64,000 nucleotides of DNA from Putridiphycobacter roseus (GCF_003234935.1 NZ_QKSB01000004.1:62001-126000); one strand, 5' to 3'. Shown: positions 49,590 through 58,836, numbered from the stretch's first letter. The notes: generated by a model from the sequence alone, not told the origin. A program made the numbers and translations.

Positions 49590-52106
49590 ATGTTGAAATC
49601 GATTCTCTATACACTCATTACATTTTTCACATTCACATTGCATGCTTCACACGTTGCTGGTGGTAATATTTCATACAAAGCCACTAATAATCCTAATGAA
49701 GTAGAATTTACACTAACATTTTACAGAGACTGTTCAGGAGTTTCATCACAAAACAGTTATGCTCTAACTATTCATAATGGTTGTACTGGTCTTGATTCAT
49801 TTGTAATTGTAAATAATTTCATGGAGGAAGACATCTCTCAATTTTGTCCAGCAGCTGCTTCTATATCACCTTGTAATGGAGGGAATATTGGCTCTGGATT
49901 TATAAAAACAGTATTTAAAGGCACACATCAATTCAACAGCTTTTGTGACGATTGGGTATTTAGTTTGGGAATATGTAACAGAAACCCTTCTGCCAACCTT
50001 TTGGGTAATCCTTGTTTTTACATAGAAACAACCATGGATAATTTAAATTTCCCAAATAATTCCTCTCCGTTTGTCACAGATATCTTTCATATTCCAACAT
50101 ATACATTAGGGTCTACTGCCCATTTATCAAATTACATAGTAGATCAAGATCAAGATTCACTTCGGTTTAGTTTGGTAGCTGCATTAGAATTTTCTGGTGA
50201 TTCAGTTGATTATGTTTCACCTTACTCTGGAACTTCTCCCATCACCAACATCAGTATTGACCCCGCAACAGGTCAATTGAGTTTTCCATATTCCATGTCG
50301 GGAAACTATACGATAGCGGTCTTAGTTGAGGAGTTTTCTGAATTGGGTCAATTAAAAGGTACTTTTATCAACGATTACATTATTTCATTAGATGATCAAA
50401 TGGTTAATGCTCCCCCATCATTTGGGAATATCTCTAATTTCAATAATTTTGGTACCAATGCAAGTTTTGGTAATAATGAACTCACCCTCGGTGTAGGCGA
50501 TCAATTTTGCTTTGATGTTCAAATGACCGATACAGATGCCAATGATTCTATTTCCATTACTTCTGATATACAAACTGTTTTGCCCAATTCAACCATCACA
50601 TACAGTGGGTCAAACCCAACAACTGCAACAGTCTGTTGGAATTTTCAACCCAATTATATGAGCAATGCTTTTTCAATTAAAGCAACCGATAATGCATGCC
50701 CCTATTTAGGTTCTAATTCTCAGACTTATTTGTTGAATATGCCGCCTGCTACTTCTAACATCATTGGCAGCAATTTATCTTATTCCACCACCAACAATCC
50801 CAATGAAATAGCGTTCACCCTTAATATACTCGCTGATTGTAATGCCTTTTATTTTGAAAGTGATATGCAAATAAACATTCAAAACAACTGTGGTTTTTCT
50901 GACACTTCCATTGTGTTATTTATTGATTCCGAAGCTGAGATATCACCATTATGTCCGGCTGAAATCAATAATTCTTCTTGCAATGGAGGCACACTTCCTT
51001 TTGGCTATAAAAAATTCACCTATAAAGGAATTCATCAATTGGCTGGAAATTGTAGTGATTGGAATTTTAATTTCACTTACAGCAACCGTGGTGTAGCTAA
51101 TAACTTACAATCAAGTGATGCAGTTTACGTTGAATCTACGCTGAACAATAGCCTTCCGAGCACAAACTCATCTCCTTATTTAAGCGATTTATTTGAAATT
51201 CCTTTTTTAATTAATGGCCAAACTATGAATTTATCAAACTTCATTATTGATCCCGACCAGGATTCCTTAAAGTTCAGTTTAGTTTCAGCATTAAACAGCC
51301 AAGGAGCTGCTGTTACGTATTCAAATGGGTATTCAGGAACAAATCCAATGCCCGGAATTAGTATGGATGAATCTACAGGTCAATTAACTATTTCAAATGC
51401 AGTTGAAGGTAAATATAGTATCACCGTCTTGGTCGAAGAATTTTCGAACCAAGGAGATTTGAAAGGAACTTTTATGCATGATTTTATCCTACAGGTAGTG
51501 AGTAACTCAAATTCAGCACCAAGCATAAGTCCAATTGTCAACTTTAATAATTACGAAACTTTTGCATCATTCAATGATTATAATATTCAATTAGTGAATG
51601 GTGAACAATTTTGTTTTGATTTAACTTTTACGGATGTAAATTCTGCTGACAATATCAACGTTGAAACTGATATTCTTGAAGCATTGCCGAATGCCACTAT
51701 TACTGCTTCGGGAAACAATCCTTATACGGCAACAATTTGTTGGGCATTTGAACCAGGATTAAAAAATGTATTCTTTTCTATTAAAGCAAAAGACAATGCT
51801 TGTCCAATTGTGGGGGCAAATTCTCAAACAATTCATATCAGTCCTGGAGATTTTGTACCCAGTAATCTAGCACTAGCTGAATCAATTGCTAATTCAACTA
51901 AAATATATAAAGTTGCCGACAAAATTCATATCGAATCGAGTTTAACATATGGTACAGTGCAGGTGTATGACATGACAGGGAAATTGTTAATTAATAAAAA
52001 AATCAATGGACAGCAAGCCCAAATTAATCTTACTTTTCCGACACAGATTTTTATCGTTAAGTTATTTGATGCAAATGGCAGTTTAATTAAAACTCAAAAA
52101 TTATAA
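49590..52106 (+). CDS. T9SS surface protein with internal tandem duplication
   Basis: 838 residues with a signal peptide ending near HASHVAGG. Two copies of a 365-residue block are visible: about 22-385 (AGGNISYKATNNPNEVEFTL ... CWNFQPNY) and about 390-750 (GSNLSYSTTNNPNEIAFTL ... CWAFEPGL), with the same order of segments (CSDW, NSSPY/F, DQDSLKFSLV, GYSGTNPMPGISMD, GEQFCFD, CP). The last 75 residues form a sorting tail without the usual YPNP motif (IYKVADKIHIES ... QTQIFIVKLF). It is the intact paralog of the broken gene just upstream. Probable surface adhesin. Confidence 0.85.
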   Translation: MLKSILYTLITFFTFTLHASHVAGGNISYKATNNPNEVEFTLTFYRDCSGVSSQNSYALTIHNGCTGLDSFVIVNNFMEEDISQFCPAAASISPCNGGNIGSGFIKTVFKGTHQFNSFCDDWVFSLGICNRNPSANLLGNPCFYIETTMDNLNFPNNSSPFVTDIFHIPTYTLGSTAHLSNYIVDQDQDSLRFSLVAALEFSGDSVDYVSPYSGTSPITNISIDPATGQLSFPYSMSGNYTIAVLVEEFSELGQLKGTFINDYIISLDDQMVNAPPSFGNISNFNNFGTNASFGNNELTLGVGDQFCFDVQMTDTDANDSISITSDIQTVLPNSTITYSGSNPTTATVCWNFQPNYMSNAFSIKATDNACPYLGSNSQTYLLNMPPATSNIIGSNLSYSTTNNPNEIAFTLNILADCNAFYFESDMQINIQNNCGFSDTSIVLFIDSEAEISPLCPAEINNSSCNGGTLPFGYKKFTYKGIHQLAGNCSDWNFNFTYSNRGVANNLQSSDAVYVESTLNNSLPSTNSSPYLSDLFEIPFLINGQTMNLSNFIIDPDQDSLKFSLVSALNSQGAAVTYSNGYSGTNPMPGISMDESTGQLTISNAVEGKYSITVLVEEFSNQGDLKGTFMHDFILQVVSNSNSAPSISPIVNFNNYETFASFNDYNIQLVNGEQFCFDLTFTDVNSADNINVETDILEALPNATITASGNNPYTATICWAFEPGLKNVFFSIKAKDNACPIVGANSQTIHISPGDFVPSNLALAESIANSTKIYKVADKIHIESSLTYGTVQVYDMTGKLLINKKINGQQAQINLTFPTQIFIVKLFDANGSLIKTQKL

Positions 52107-52146
52107 AATACATAGTCTGCCAATCGTTTTAATGTTTATTTATTAT

Positions 52147-52178
52147 GAAAAGACGGTATTTAATACCGTCTTTTTTTT
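52147..52178 (+). terminator. Terminator after the 838-residue surface protein
   Basis: Stem AAAGACGGTATT/AATACCGTCTTT (52149-52160 with 52162-52173) with a T-run. Confidence 0.82.
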
Positions 52179-52210
52179 AATTTTACACAAACCCAAAGTA
52201 TAATTAATAA

Positions 52211-53164
52211 ATGGACTTTAAGGAAGAAAAATACCAAGCTCAACTCAGGGCCATAGTAAATGCGACTGAAGCTAGTGGCGATCGTCCACTTTCTCTTTCT
52301 GAATTAAAAGAGTTGGCCAATTCCATGGGACTAAGCGATAAGGAATGGGAACAATTATTAGAAGAAGGTAACCGTTTATTAGCACTCGCTAAAAATCATT
52401 TAAAAGCCCGAAATTATACAGATGCAGTTACCGCTGCAGATGAAGCAACCGCCATAAACCCTTATTTAAAAGATGGCAATGCGGTATTAGCACAAGCTTA
52501 CTTAATGCAATGGCTTGATGACCAAGATTTGGTTAAAATGCAAAAAGCGGAATACTATGCGCGCAAAGAATTAAAAGTAGATGCACACGATACACAAGCA
52601 TTAAACGTCCTAAGTACGGTACAGAATAAAAAAAGAATCTTAGGAAAAGATGGAAAGTTGAAAAAATACTTATTTATTGGCCTAGGTGTAATATCCCTAC
52701 TTATTTTAATCAGCTATTTTTCAATCAGTGGAAACAGCAGTAAGGGAACAGCATTCAAGCTTATTGAATTAGAAGAAGAGGTAAATGCAAAATATGAATT
52801 AATTCAAACTGCTACAGAAAGAAGAAATAATTTAGTGCCGGAGTTATTAAAAGCTGTTCAATCTAATGATAATAATAGAGCCATTATTAATGAAATTGAA
52901 AATCTACAAAAACAAATTAGTTCAGCAAATGCTACAGAAATAATTCCATTAGAAATGGCATTAGAAAAAAAAATAAACGAAGCCAAAGGCTTAGTGAGTA
53001 CCAATGATAGTAAGTCGAGTTTAATTATTAGCATAGAAGGAGCCGAAAATAGAATCTCTTTCGCAAGAAGTGCTTATAATGAAGCGGTAAAAAACTACAA
53101 CGTACTTGTGAAACAAAATCAAGCTGACTTTCCACAATTTGAAACAAAACCATATTATCCATAA
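52211..53164 (+). CDS. LemA-domain membrane protein with N-terminal TPR part
   Basis: 317 residues. An unusual layout: about 150 soluble residues with TPR-like helices (LARAKNHL-like ALAKNHLKARNYTDAV, then LAQAYLMQWL), one transmembrane helix near 153-172 (YLFIGLGVISLLILISYFSI), and a C-terminal LemA domain (about 185-317; ELEEEVNAKYELIQTATERRN, then RISFARSAYNEAVKNYN). Ordinary LemA proteins have the membrane helix at their very N-terminus. The gene ends where the TPM gene starts (0 nt gap), so the pair form one operon and probably one system. Confidence 0.85.
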   Translation: MDFKEEKYQAQLRAIVNATEASGDRPLSLSELKELANSMGLSDKEWEQLLEEGNRLLALAKNHLKARNYTDAVTAADEATAINPYLKDGNAVLAQAYLMQWLDDQDLVKMQKAEYYARKELKVDAHDTQALNVLSTVQNKKRILGKDGKLKKYLFIGLGVISLLILISYFSISGNSSKGTAFKLIELEEEVNAKYELIQTATERRNNLVPELLKAVQSNDNNRAIINEIENLQKQISSANATEIIPLEMALEKKINEAKGLVSTNDSKSSLIISIEGAENRISFARSAYNEAVKNYNVLVKQNQADFPQFETKPYYP

Positions 53165-54460
53165 ATGAAAAGTTTAAAGTTAAGTTTTCTTATTTTATGC
53201 TTACAAATTGGCTTGTCCAGCAAGTGTGCTGCAACAGCTATCATGGCAAATGCAACCGTTGCGGCCATGCATCAAAACAATTCATCTTATGGTTCTAGCG
53301 CTATACAAGATATACCTAACAATAGGGAAACTAATGACATTTGGGTAAGCAACCCTGACCATATTATCAGTGAGCAATCGGTGATTAAAATTGATACTAA
53401 ATTAAAAGAAATAGAAAATAAAACAGGATATGAGATTGGGGTAGTATTACTACAATCTATCCAGCAACAAAATGCATTCGATTTTGGGCTATCTTTATTT
53501 AATGAATGGGGCATTGGAAAACAGGACAAGAATAATGGTTTGTTAATACAAGTAGTCCTATCTCCAAGTTCACTCACCTTTATAACTGGTAAAGGTACCG
53601 AACTTGTTTTGTCAGATGCCGCTACCTATGCAATTGGTGAAGACTATATAAAACCCGAATTTAGAAATAACAATTACGCCAATGGAATACTAAATGGATT
53701 AAATCAAATTGAAACCATATTTGAAGGAAATGATCTCCCTACAAACCAATCCATAGCCTATCAAGATTATACCAATTCAACTTTATCTTGGTATGAACGG
53801 TATCCATTTTTATTAATTTATGCGATTGTCTGTTTGATTTTTTTTGCGATTTATATACTTACACTTCTAATTACCATACTTACCATCCAAGACCTTCACC
53901 GCAGGTACTACATTCTAAAAGTCTTTAATCTACTTATTTTTCCAATTTTAATGCCTTTGCCCTTTGCCTTGCTTTATTACTTGAATAAGTATTTAATGAA
54001 TAACTGGCGAAACACCATTCGTTTTTATGATAAAACAGGAGAAATAATGCACAAACTATCAGAAGAAGAAGAAGATAAATATCTTTCTGATGGACAGATA
54101 ACGGAAGAACGTATCAAATCAATCGACTATGATGTGTGGATAACTGCCAATAGAGACGGAATATGGGTATTGGGCTATAAAGATTGGATAAACAAATATA
54201 AAAAATGTCCAAAATGTAAACACCAAACTTATTATAAGGCATACGATAAAACCATTCGTCCTGCTACTTATTCTAGCCATGGTACTGGTCAAAAAAAATA
54301 TTATTGTGAGAATTGCCAACACCAAAAAATAATTAATTACAACATACCAAGACTAACACGTGCAAACAATAGAGGATTTAGTGGTGGTGGTTCTTCAAGC
54401 GGGGGATCTTCTTGGGGAGGTGGTTCTTCAAGTGGCGGTGGTTCTTCAAGTGGTTGGTAA
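53165..54460 (+). CDS. TPM-domain (YgcG/DUF477-type) membrane protein with zinc ribbon
   Basis: 431 residues. Signal peptide, then the TPM domain (about 57-190: NPDHIISEQSVIKIDTKLKE, IGVVLLQSI, FDFGLSLFNEWGIGKQDKNNG, LSDAATYAIG), two transmembrane helices (about 216-242 and 255-275), and a cytosolic part with a Cys4 zinc-ribbon pattern (CPKC ... CENC, about 344-388). It ends in a Gly-Ser-rich tail of about 28 residues. TPM proteins are thought to act as phosphatases or in photosystem repair; here no enzyme role is established. Paired with the LemA-type gene. Confidence 0.85.
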   Translation: MKSLKLSFLILCLQIGLSSKCAATAIMANATVAAMHQNNSSYGSSAIQDIPNNRETNDIWVSNPDHIISEQSVIKIDTKLKEIENKTGYEIGVVLLQSIQQQNAFDFGLSLFNEWGIGKQDKNNGLLIQVVLSPSSLTFITGKGTELVLSDAATYAIGEDYIKPEFRNNNYANGILNGLNQIETIFEGNDLPTNQSIAYQDYTNSTLSWYERYPFLLIYAIVCLIFFAIYILTLLITILTIQDLHRRYYILKVFNLLIFPILMPLPFALLYYLNKYLMNNWRNTIRFYDKTGEIMHKLSEEEEDKYLSDGQITEERIKSIDYDVWITANRDGIWVLGYKDWINKYKKCPKCKHQTYYKAYDKTIRPATYSSHGTGQKKYYCENCQHQKIINYNIPRLTRANNRGFSGGGSSSGGSSWGGGSSSGGGSSSGW

Positions 54461-54474
54461 ATAAAAACATAAAA

Positions 54475-55242
54475 ATGGAAAAAAAACCTTTAATATTAAT
54501 TACAAATGATGATGGCATTACTGCCAAGGGGATTAAAAATTTAGTGGAGGCCATGCGCCCGCTTGGGACATTGGTAGTAGTTGCCCCTGACAAACCACAA
54601 AGTGGTATGGGACATGCCATTACTATTCATGATCCAATCCGTCTTAAAAAATCGAATCAATTTGAAGGTGTAGAAGCTTATACATGCAGTGGTACTCCTG
54701 TAGATTGTGTAAAAATTGCCTTATACGAAATTTTAAAAGAAAGACCAGCTCTAATTGTATCAGGCGTAAATCATGGCTCGAATGCGGCAACCAACATTTT
54801 ATACTCCGGTACCATGTCTGCCGCAGTGGAAGGTGCAATAGAAGATATTCCTTCCGTTGGTTTTTCATTATTAGATTTTGATGCAAACGCAGATTTTGCT
54901 GCAGCAGCTCATTATGCACATAAAATAGCCAAAGAAGTTTTAAAGCATTCCTTGCCTAAAAATACTTGCTTGAATGTCAACATCCCAAAAGGAGAATTGA
55001 CAGCTGTTAAAGGAACTAAAATATGCCGACAAGGTAAAGCATTTTGGGACGACCAGTTTGTAAAAAGACAGGATCCATTTGGAAATGATTACTATTGGAT
55101 TTCTGGTGAGTTTAGCGTTACCGATCATGGCGAAGATACGGATATGTGGGCCTTAGATCATAATTATGTCTCCATTGTTCCTACACAGTTCGATATGACC
55201 GCCTTTGGTCTTATCAGTCAATTAAATGAATGGGATTTATAA
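54475..55242 (+). CDS. surE: 5'/3'-nucleotidase SurE
   Basis: 255 residues from the ATG at 54475. The ITNDDG motif with Asp12 and Asp13 forms the metal site; KPQSGMGHAIT and GVNHGSNAATNILYSGT are the other conserved segments. It removes phosphate from nucleoside monophosphates and other substrates in the cytosol. It lies 14 nt downstream of the TPM gene and may share its transcript. Confidence 0.96.
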   Translation: MEKKPLILITNDDGITAKGIKNLVEAMRPLGTLVVVAPDKPQSGMGHAITIHDPIRLKKSNQFEGVEAYTCSGTPVDCVKIALYEILKERPALIVSGVNHGSNAATNILYSGTMSAAVEGAIEDIPSVGFSLLDFDANADFAAAAHYAHKIAKEVLKHSLPKNTCLNVNIPKGELTAVKGTKICRQGKAFWDDQFVKRQDPFGNDYYWISGEFSVTDHGEDTDMWALDHNYVSIVPTQFDMTAFGLISQLNEWDL

Positions 55243-55249
55243 TTTTAAT

Positions 55250-55257
55250 TAAATTTG
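55250..55257 (+). promoter_or_regulatory. -7 promoter box abutting a start codon
   Basis: TAAATTTG with 3 nt before the ATG at 55261; suggests a leaderless transcript starting inside or right after surE. Confidence 0.5.
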
Positions 55258-55260
55258 TAT

Positions 55261-55575
55261 ATGAGCATTAGTCAAAAATTAGCAAAATACGATAAAGCTT
55301 CCATTGGAATAATAGTGGCTTTAATTCTTTTAATCCTTGGATTTTTATTGTCTTATTTTGTAAAAGGATACACCACTAACATTCCACTTTCAAGGTATAC
55401 TAGGTATTTATTTACAGGATCACCTGACAGAATGGACATCTTAATTTTTAGCCTATTACCAAATATGCTTTTATTTTATTTTGTGAATTTTCAATGGAGA
55501 ATGTACGAATTTGTAAAAGGTCTTGTTGCGGTAAGTGTTATTTTCTGTCTGATTATTGTATTTCTTTCGCTTTAG
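55261..55575 (+). CDS. Small three-helix membrane protein, unknown
   Basis: 104 residues from the ATG at 55261; an upstream TTG (55255) falls on the promoter box. Three hydrophobic helices: IGIIVALILLILGFLLSYF (about 15-33), IFSLLPNMLLFYFVNF (about 62-77) and LVAVSVIFCLIIVFLSL (about 88-104). It ends in the membrane and has no recognisable family. The 3' end overlaps the convergent MFS gene by 23 nt. Confidence 0.62.
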   Translation: MSISQKLAKYDKASIGIIVALILLILGFLLSYFVKGYTTNIPLSRYTRYLFTGSPDRMDILIFSLLPNMLLFYFVNFQWRMYEFVKGLVAVSVIFCLIIVFLSL

Positions 55576-56857
55576 ATTTGGGTACCCAAAACAACAATAC
55601 AATACCTAATACAAAGAAGACAACTAACGCCAAAATAGACTTTCTCATGTCTCCAGAAGAAGACTCTACAAACCCAAATATTACCATACCAATAATAATC
55701 CCAATTTTTTCAGTGATGTCGTAAAAACTAAAGAAGGAAGCAGTATCCGTTGTTTCTGGTAAAAACTTTGAATAGGTAGAACGCCCTAAAGATTGTGTTC
55801 CGCCCATCACAAAACCTACAATACCGGCTAAAATATAGAAAGGCGTAGGACTGTAAACAAAGAAATAAGCATAAAGACAAGCCAATACCCATACAATCAA
55901 AGCAATCATTAAAGTTTTAATATTACCAATTTTATTGGATAAAAAACTAAATACATAAGCGCCTAATATAGCCACAAACTGAATAATTAAGACCGCAATA
56001 ATTAACCCTGCAGTATTATCATCCCCTTGAAAAACTTCTTTTTTTGCGAATAATACTGCCATCAACATAATGGTTTGTACTCCCATACTAAACATAAAAA
56101 AGGAATATAAATACCTTTTAAGTTGCGTATTTTGCTTGATGACTTCCCAAACCTTTTTTAACTCCTTAAAACCATTCCCCATTATTTGCTTGGTAACTTT
56201 GTGTCCTGTTTTAGTACTCGGAATATAAGCATAAGTGATATGAGAAAAACCAATCCACCAAATACCAGCAACAACAAACGCGAACTTGGCTGAAATAAGC
56301 GGTTCTCCCCCTCCTACTGCTCCCATCAAATACAATAGGGCCACCAACATAATGGAAGACCCAAAATACCCCATTGCAAATCCCCTTGCAGAAATTTTAT
56401 CGTGGTCTTTCGGCTCCGCAATTTCTGGTAAATAAGCATTGTAAAAAACCAGACTATTCCAAAAACCAATACTGGCGATAAAAATGGAAACCATACTCAA
56501 TTCTAATCTATTTACATCAAAAAAGTACAAAGAAGCAGTAGCAAGTGCTCCTAAATAACAAAAGAAACGCAAGAAGGATTTTTTGGAACCTGCATAATCT
56601 GCAATCCCAGAAAGAATGGGAGAAAGCAATGAAACAACCACAAAAGAGGCAGCTATTACATAGGAATACAAAACTGTATTTTTAATACTCACACCAAAAA
56701 ACATGACCATATCATGGTTCTCCCCTGTTCCAATGTCATGGGTTACTGTTTCGTAAAAAATAGGAAAAATGGTGGTAGAAATAACTAAAGGGTAAATAGA
56801 ATTTGCCCAATCGTAAAATGTCCAAGCTCTTATTATTTTCTTATTTCCTTTTTCCAT
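55553..56857 (-). CDS. MFS transporter (Atg22/UMF1-like)
   Basis: 434 residues with 12 predicted transmembrane helices. The N-terminal AWTFYDWANSIYPLVISTTIFPIFY is the UMF1/Atg22 signature; RGFAMGYFGSSIMLVALLYLMG and the IAGIVGFVMGGTQSLGRSTYSKF motif follow. Yeast Atg22 exports amino acids from the vacuole; bacterial members are of unknown substrate. It converges on the small membrane protein gene. Confidence 0.88.
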   Translation of the reverse strand: MEKGNKKIIRAWTFYDWANSIYPLVISTTIFPIFYETVTHDIGTGENHDMVMFFGVSIKNTVLYSYVIAASFVVVSLLSPILSGIADYAGSKKSFLRFFCYLGALATASLYFFDVNRLELSMVSIFIASIGFWNSLVFYNAYLPEIAEPKDHDKISARGFAMGYFGSSIMLVALLYLMGAVGGGEPLISAKFAFVVAGIWWIGFSHITYAYIPSTKTGHKVTKQIMGNGFKELKKVWEVIKQNTQLKRYLYSFFMFSMGVQTIMLMAVLFAKKEVFQGDDNTAGLIIAVLIIQFVAILGAYVFSFLSNKIGNIKTLMIALIVWVLACLYAYFFVYSPTPFYILAGIVGFVMGGTQSLGRSTYSKFLPETTDTASFFSFYDITEKIGIIIGMVIFGFVESSSGDMRKSILALVVFFVLGIVLLFWVPKSKAKEIQ

Positions 56858-56885
56858 AATTCACTTATTATATTCAAATATGCAT

Positions 56886-56921
56886 AAAAAAAAGGGAGAA
56901 TTTACATTCTCCCTTTTTTTT
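56886..56921 (-). terminator. Terminator of the OmpA-family gene
   Basis: Stem of A/T and GGGAGAA/TTCTCCC (56894-56900 with 56908-56914 region), T-run on the minus strand; symmetrical enough to work on both strands. Confidence 0.82.
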
Positions 56922-56937
56922 ATAAATGGTCTTTTAA

Positions 56938-58080
56938 TTATTTTGTGATTTCAAAAGTCACCCTTCTATTTTTTGCTTTCCCAATTTCTGATCCAGAATC
57001 ATTCGCTGGCATTTCAGCACCTTTTTGTTCAATAGTCAAACGCTCAGTTGCAATACCATTTTTAGATAAATAACTCGTAATCGCTTCTGCTCTTTTCACA
57101 TCAATTCCAGTTGCTTTCTCATCTGTTGCTTCATCTTCATCCATATGAACAATTAATTTCATTTTCATGTCCGTTTTTGACTTCATCACATTTAAAATGT
57201 TTTCCAAGTGTTCTTTTGCGTTTAATCCTAAACTCGCTGAATTATATCCAAAGTACACTGTAGTATATTTTACAATTTGCATTTCAGTCATACCTTCAGG
57301 GTTTACAGCACTAACTGCATAAACTAAAGATGTTTTTTCTTTGGTATCCGTTTTACATTTACAGTCACTTTCTTCGTCAATTAATTCTACAGAAACATTA
57401 TCTAAGAAATAATAAGCTCTAATGGTTTGTGGTCCGGTAAACTCACTTGGCTTTTTCATTCTCTCACTTTTGGTATCTCCATTACTTTTAAAATTACCAA
57501 TAGTCAAAAACTTTTCACCGCCATCTGCAATATAAGTACCACAAATTTCTTCCCAGCCAAACATAGCGTTAAAAATAGGGTTTTCAACATGCATCACATG
57601 CGAAGGTCCAATAATGCTTTTATCTTCACTAATATTGTATTGTTTTTTTGAAAAGTTTGCAGCTATATTATTAGCACCATATTTAGAACTTTCCGCTAAG
57701 GAGACATAAAACTTTACACAATATTTTTGCCCTTTTCTCATGGGTAATTTTAATTTGGTAGAAACATAAGAACGTGGTTCTTTATCCCCGTAACTAAATG
57801 CATTAAACCCAACATAAGCTGAACCTTCTTCTGCATCTTCGTTTCCATTCATATTTTTTGGCACACCAAGTTTGTCTTTATTAATAGAACTGTATAGATC
57901 AGCAGCAGTTTTAGTAGGTGAAATCCAACCGGCAGTCAAATCAATAGAACCACCTTTCTTAATCTTACCTGTCACATCTTCAAAAGATCCATTTTCAATT
58001 AAATCTGAAGCCGACTGCCCCATTGTGTTCATCAAAAGCCCAAGGCTTAAGCATGTCATTAATATTTTTTTCATTTTCAT
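56938..58080 (-). CDS. OmpA-family outer-membrane/cell-wall protein
   Basis: 380 residues with a signal peptide (MKMKKILMTCLSLGLLMNTMG). The N-terminal 250 residues are beta-rich and carry a jelly-roll-like segment (ASDLIENGSFEDVTG, AYYFLDNVSVELIDEES), a carbohydrate-binding-like fold rather than a barrel. The C-terminal 115 residues are an OmpA peptidoglycan-binding domain (VYFGYNSASLGLNAKEHLENIL, IVHMDEDEATDEKA, VKRAEAITSYLSKNGI, KAKNRRVTFEI), although the usual TDxxG segment is changed to DEDEATDEK. Its -7 box is at 58107-58114. Confidence 0.88.
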   Translation of the reverse strand: MKMKKILMTCLSLGLLMNTMGQSASDLIENGSFEDVTGKIKKGGSIDLTAGWISPTKTAADLYSSINKDKLGVPKNMNGNEDAEEGSAYVGFNAFSYGDKEPRSYVSTKLKLPMRKGQKYCVKFYVSLAESSKYGANNIAANFSKKQYNISEDKSIIGPSHVMHVENPIFNAMFGWEEICGTYIADGGEKFLTIGNFKSNGDTKSERMKKPSEFTGPQTIRAYYFLDNVSVELIDEESDCKCKTDTKEKTSLVYAVSAVNPEGMTEMQIVKYTTVYFGYNSASLGLNAKEHLENILNVMKSKTDMKMKLIVHMDEDEATDEKATGIDVKRAEAITSYLSKNGIATERLTIEQKGAEMPANDSGSEIGKAKNRRVTFEITK

Positions 58081-58106
58081 ATAAACTGATTTAAGTCAAT
58101 TTGCAT

Positions 58107-58114
58107 CAAAAATA
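58107..58114 (-). promoter_or_regulatory. -7 promoter box of the OmpA-family gene
   Basis: TATTTTTG on the minus strand, 26 nt before the ATG at 58080. Confidence 0.5.
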
Positions 58115-58311
58115 CAATAAGTCCTCGATTTTCAAAAGAATTCCGCACCTTTTTTACGCCTTTGAAAAACAATTTCACCTGCATTGTACATTTTAAGCAA
58201 AATGAGTATTTTTAAATTACGTTAATTTGAATTACATATATCGTTCCAAAAATCACCGCAACCTTAGTCTAACTATGCAATAGCCTAACTTTCAGACAGA
58301 TAGTTTTAACC

Positions 58312-58342
58312 AAAAAAAAGACGATTCTAATGAATCGTCTTT
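58312..58342 (-). terminator. Terminator of rpsT
   Basis: Stem AAAGACGATTC/GAATCGTCTTT (58317-58327 with 58332-58342) with a T-run on the minus strand. Confidence 0.85.
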
Positions 58343-58362
58343 AGTACTATCGTTAAAGTATC

Positions 58363-58614
58363 TTAAAGAGAATTAACTTGCTTCGTTAATTTTGATTTTA
58401 AGTTACTCGCTTTTTTCTTGTGAATGATATTTCTTTTTGCAAGCTTATCTAGCATTGCAACAACCTTAGGAAGCATTTCTGTCGCTTCTTTCTTGTCAGT
58501 ACTAGCTCTTAAAACTCTTACTGCATTTCTTGTTGTTTTGTGCACAAACTTATTTCTCAATCGCTTTGCGTTGTTAGATCTAATTCTTTTAAGTGCTGAC
58601 TTATGATTTGCCAT
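58363..58614 (-). CDS. rpsT: 30S ribosomal protein S20
   Basis: 83 residues, basic, typical length. The start [22 protein letters not shown] and [12 protein letters not shown] end are the family's. It binds 16S rRNA. Two tRNA-Glu genes lie just upstream on the same strand and could be read in the same transcript. Confidence 0.96.
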   Translation of the reverse strand: MANHKSALKRIRSNNAKRLRNKFVHKTTRNAVRVLRASTDKKEATEMLPKVVAMLDKLAKRNIIHKKKASNLKSKLTKQVNSL

Positions 58615-58670
58615 AATTCTATTCTATTATTTATCTACTTTTTAATACTATATATTGAAGTAAAATTAAG

Positions 58671-58742
58671 TAGCCCATAGGAGAATCGAACTCCTGTTTC
58701 CAGGATGAAAACCTGGCGTCCTAACCACTAGACGAATGGGCC
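58671..58742 (-). tRNA. tRNA-Glu (anticodon TTC), copy 1
   Basis: 72-nt cloverleaf on the minus strand. Anticodon stem CCAGG/CCTGG with loop TTTTCAT gives TTC; T-arm AGGAG TTCGATT CTCCT; acceptor GGCCCAT with ATGGGCT (one G-U pair); discriminator A. CCA is not encoded. Identical to copy 2, 22 nt away. Confidence 0.95.
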
Positions 58743-58764
58743 ATAAAAAATGGTACTTCAATTG

Positions 58765-58836
58765 TAGCCCATAGGAGAATCGAACTCCTGTTTCCAGGAT
58801 GAAAACCTGGCGTCCTAACCACTAGACGAATGGGCC
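58765..58836 (-). tRNA. tRNA-Glu (anticodon TTC), copy 2
   Basis: Same 72-nt sequence as copy 1, also on the minus strand. Probably processed from the same precursor. Confidence 0.95.
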
